The position numbers and the translations under genes are program-made. The notes beneath the pieces are model-generated. The model searched no databases. It was not told the DNA's origin and saw nothing but the letters and a program-made list of their open reading frames with translations. DNA of 53,629 nucleotides from Mastigocoleus testarum BC008 (GTDB taxonomy: Bacteria; Cyanobacteriota; Cyanobacteriia; Cyanobacteriales; Nostocaceae), in the NCBI RefSeq assembly GCF_001456025.1, contig NZ_LMTZ01000131.1, positions 1-53,629 of the forward strand. The letters run 5' to 3'. Below, in pieces: positions 52,644 through 53,629 of this stretch; the stretch's first letter is position 1, and every line of letters begins with the position of its first letter.

Positions 52644-52760
52644 CAATTAACCATTACCAATTACCCATTACCAATTACCCATTACCCATTACCAATTACC
52701 AATTACCAATTACCAATTACCAATTACCAATTACCAATTACCAATTACCCATTATCAATT
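52644..52760. repeat. CAATTAC heptamer tandem array, about 16 units
   Basis: Uninterrupted 7-bp units of CAATTAC, CCATTAC and a few variants fill the gap just upstream of the DUF928 gene and end ten bases before its ATG. A plus-strand frame stays open across it and joins the gene in frame, so automatic start calling would add 55 spurious residues. Confidence 0.9.
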
Positions 52761-52769
52761 AAAAAAATC

Positions 52770-53525
52770 ATGATGAAAAAATACCTCATACACAAATTAT
52801 TTGTAATTACTTTTTTAACATTATTTATAACTATCTCACCGTTGTCAGTTCTCGCAGCTTACGTTCCACCACCAGATCAAAAAGAATCTAGCGATTATTC
52901 TAAACCTGGAGGTCGTAGGGGGTGTGATACCAGCAAAATACCTTTAACTGTTCTTGCTCCTAAAAAATACGTTGGATACACAGCTTCTAGTCATCCAACT
53001 TTTGCTTGGTATTCCTCTGGTTCTGAATCAGTAGAATTTAGTTTATTTAAGTTTAATAAGAATGGGGATCCAGAACCACTAGGTTCGCCAATTAATACTA
53101 AAAAAGCACCAGGAATTCAAACTTACTCATTACCTAAAAATCAACCTGGATTACAAATTGGAGAAACATATCTGTGGCAAATTATTATTACATGTCCTCA
53201 GGGTCTTGTATTGAGTAGGGCTGAATTTACTCTAGTTCCATTAACAACAGAGTTATCAAAAAAGATAGCAAGAACTTCTAACGAATTAGATAGATTAAAT
53301 TTATACGCACAATCGAGTTTATGGTACAACGCTTTAGCAGAAGCTCTCATATTAGCTAAAACTAAAGGATTAACTAAACCACTTTCAAGTCTTTTACAAA
53401 ACGTTGCAACTGGAGATATTCCCCATGAAAGAATAAATTTAACAAAACCAGAAATTGAAGGATTAAAAAAACATGTGGATAATTTACAGAATATTGCAGC
53501 GATCAAAGATATTCAAATCAATTAG
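52770..53525 (+). CDS. DUF928 family exported protein
   Basis: A 251-residue protein. The signal peptide (MMKKYLIHKLFVITFLTLFI to VLAAYVPPP) is clear. The body has the DUF928 pattern: CDTSKIPLTVLAPKKYVGYTASSHPTFAWYSS, then FSLFKFNKNGD, YLWQIIITCPQG and a helical end with LYAQSSLWYNALAEAL. Two Cys (in GCDTS and ITCPQ) could form a disulphide. DUF928 genes commonly lie next to CHAT and TPS genes in cyanobacteria; function unknown. The ATG at 52770 (or 52773) is chosen because the upstream extension is a repeat. It is downstream of the CHAT gene on the same strand, 280 bases away. A perfect 24-bp palindrome (53564-53587) follows. Confidence 0.8.
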   Translation: MMKKYLIHKLFVITFLTLFITISPLSVLAAYVPPPDQKESSDYSKPGGRRGCDTSKIPLTVLAPKKYVGYTASSHPTFAWYSSGSESVEFSLFKFNKNGDPEPLGSPINTKKAPGIQTYSLPKNQPGLQIGETYLWQIIITCPQGLVLSRAEFTLVPLTTELSKKIARTSNELDRLNLYAQSSLWYNALAEALILAKTKGLTKPLSSLLQNVATGDIPHERINLTKPEIEGLKKHVDNLQNIAAIKDIQIN

Positions 53526-53563
53526 TTAAGTAGGTTAGTAAGAGAATTATAACTTGTTTGTAA

Positions 53564-53587
53564 TAGCGCTTTAGCGCTAAAGCGCTA
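53564..53587. repeat. Perfect 24-bp palindrome after the DUF928 gene
   Basis: TAGCGCTTTAGCGCTAAAGC continuing to GCTA reads the same on both strands for 24 bases. It sits 39 bases past the stop codon. It could be a transcript 3'-end hairpin, but no T run follows, or a member of the AGCGC repeat family seen elsewhere in the window. Confidence 0.8.
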
Positions 53588-53629
53588 CTACGAGCCAAAT
53601 AAGAATATTTTATATTTATTTACATAGTT

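Noticed and set aside
52605..52769. N-terminal extension of the DUF928 protein
   Set aside because: The extra residues come from the CAATTAC heptamer array; the signal peptide begins at the ATG at 52770.
1..53629. tRNA or rRNA genes
   Set aside because: No cloverleaf with TTCRANNC-type T arm or rRNA-like stretch was recognised in any gap; a dedicated tRNA search was not possible here.

Overview
The window reads as chromosomal DNA of a filamentous, probably heterocyst-forming cyanobacterium (Nostocales, Calothrix/Rivularia-like; genus not provable here). The grounds are the AT-rich background, many copies of the HIP1 octamer GCGATCGC (for example near 4608, 12748, 18184, 25335, 41638, 50557), heptanucleotide STRR-type tandem repeats between genes, a ~610-residue aspartokinase with a long ACT-rich tail, and several families typical of cyanobacteria (DUF1350, DUF6391-like, DUF928, CHAT-TPR, SLH-fasciclin). 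No rRNA, tRNA or CRISPR array was seen.

Layout. 1-7.5 kb: repeat-rich leader, a CNT nucleoside transporter, an SLH-fasciclin-beta-barrel envelope protein, an 18-bp tandem array, and a divergent phosphoketolase/transketolase-like enzyme followed by a clear terminator. 7.5-13.3 kb: a small membrane protein, a DUF1350 hydrolase-fold protein, an RsbU-like response regulator convergent with a STAS antagonist, and aroB. 13.4-18.3 kb: an M48 metallopeptidase gene broken by a 156-bp MITE and by an upstream frameshift, an overlapping kinase/DOMON pair, a renalase-like flavoprotein and an unknown protein. 18.4-21.3 kb: a Nudix gene destroyed by a tnpB-only IS605-group element that also carries a tiny ribbon-helix-helix gene, then an HNH-like protein. 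21.5-29.2 kb: lysC, a HEAT-repeat protein, a PfkB sugar kinase, a PedR-like LuxR regulator, a DUF6391-like protein and an alpha/beta hydrolase. 29.5-35.9 kb: a second copy of the same 156-bp MITE, a DUF2207 membrane protein with a Gly/Cys tail, an aldehyde dehydrogenase, a WYL-like protein resembling the TIGR03985 CRISPR-associated family, and a small HD (p)ppGpp-hydrolase-like protein. 36-41 kb: TolC, MacB/DevC-type permease and HlyD-type adaptor, with no ATPase gene nearby. 41.4-43.7 kb: a zinc-free MDR oxidoreductase and a second tnpB-only element. 44.3-53.5 kb: a two-partner secretion operon (exoprotein plus FhaC/ShlB-type transporter), divergent from a CHAT-TPR protease-like protein and a DUF928 protein.

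How the genes work together. The most system-like block is the last 9 kb: a secreted beta-helix exoprotein, its outer-membrane transporter, a putatively exported CHAT protein with an intact His/Cys dyad, and a signal-peptide DUF928 protein. The efflux trio and the RsbU/STAS pair are the other clear functional groups. Mobile DNA has been active: two equal-length MITE copies with 3-bp target duplications, two tnpB elements, and at least two broken host genes (M48 peptidase, Nudix hydrolase).

All calls come from reading the sequence. No database search, alignment program or structure prediction was run, so family names rest on recognised motifs.
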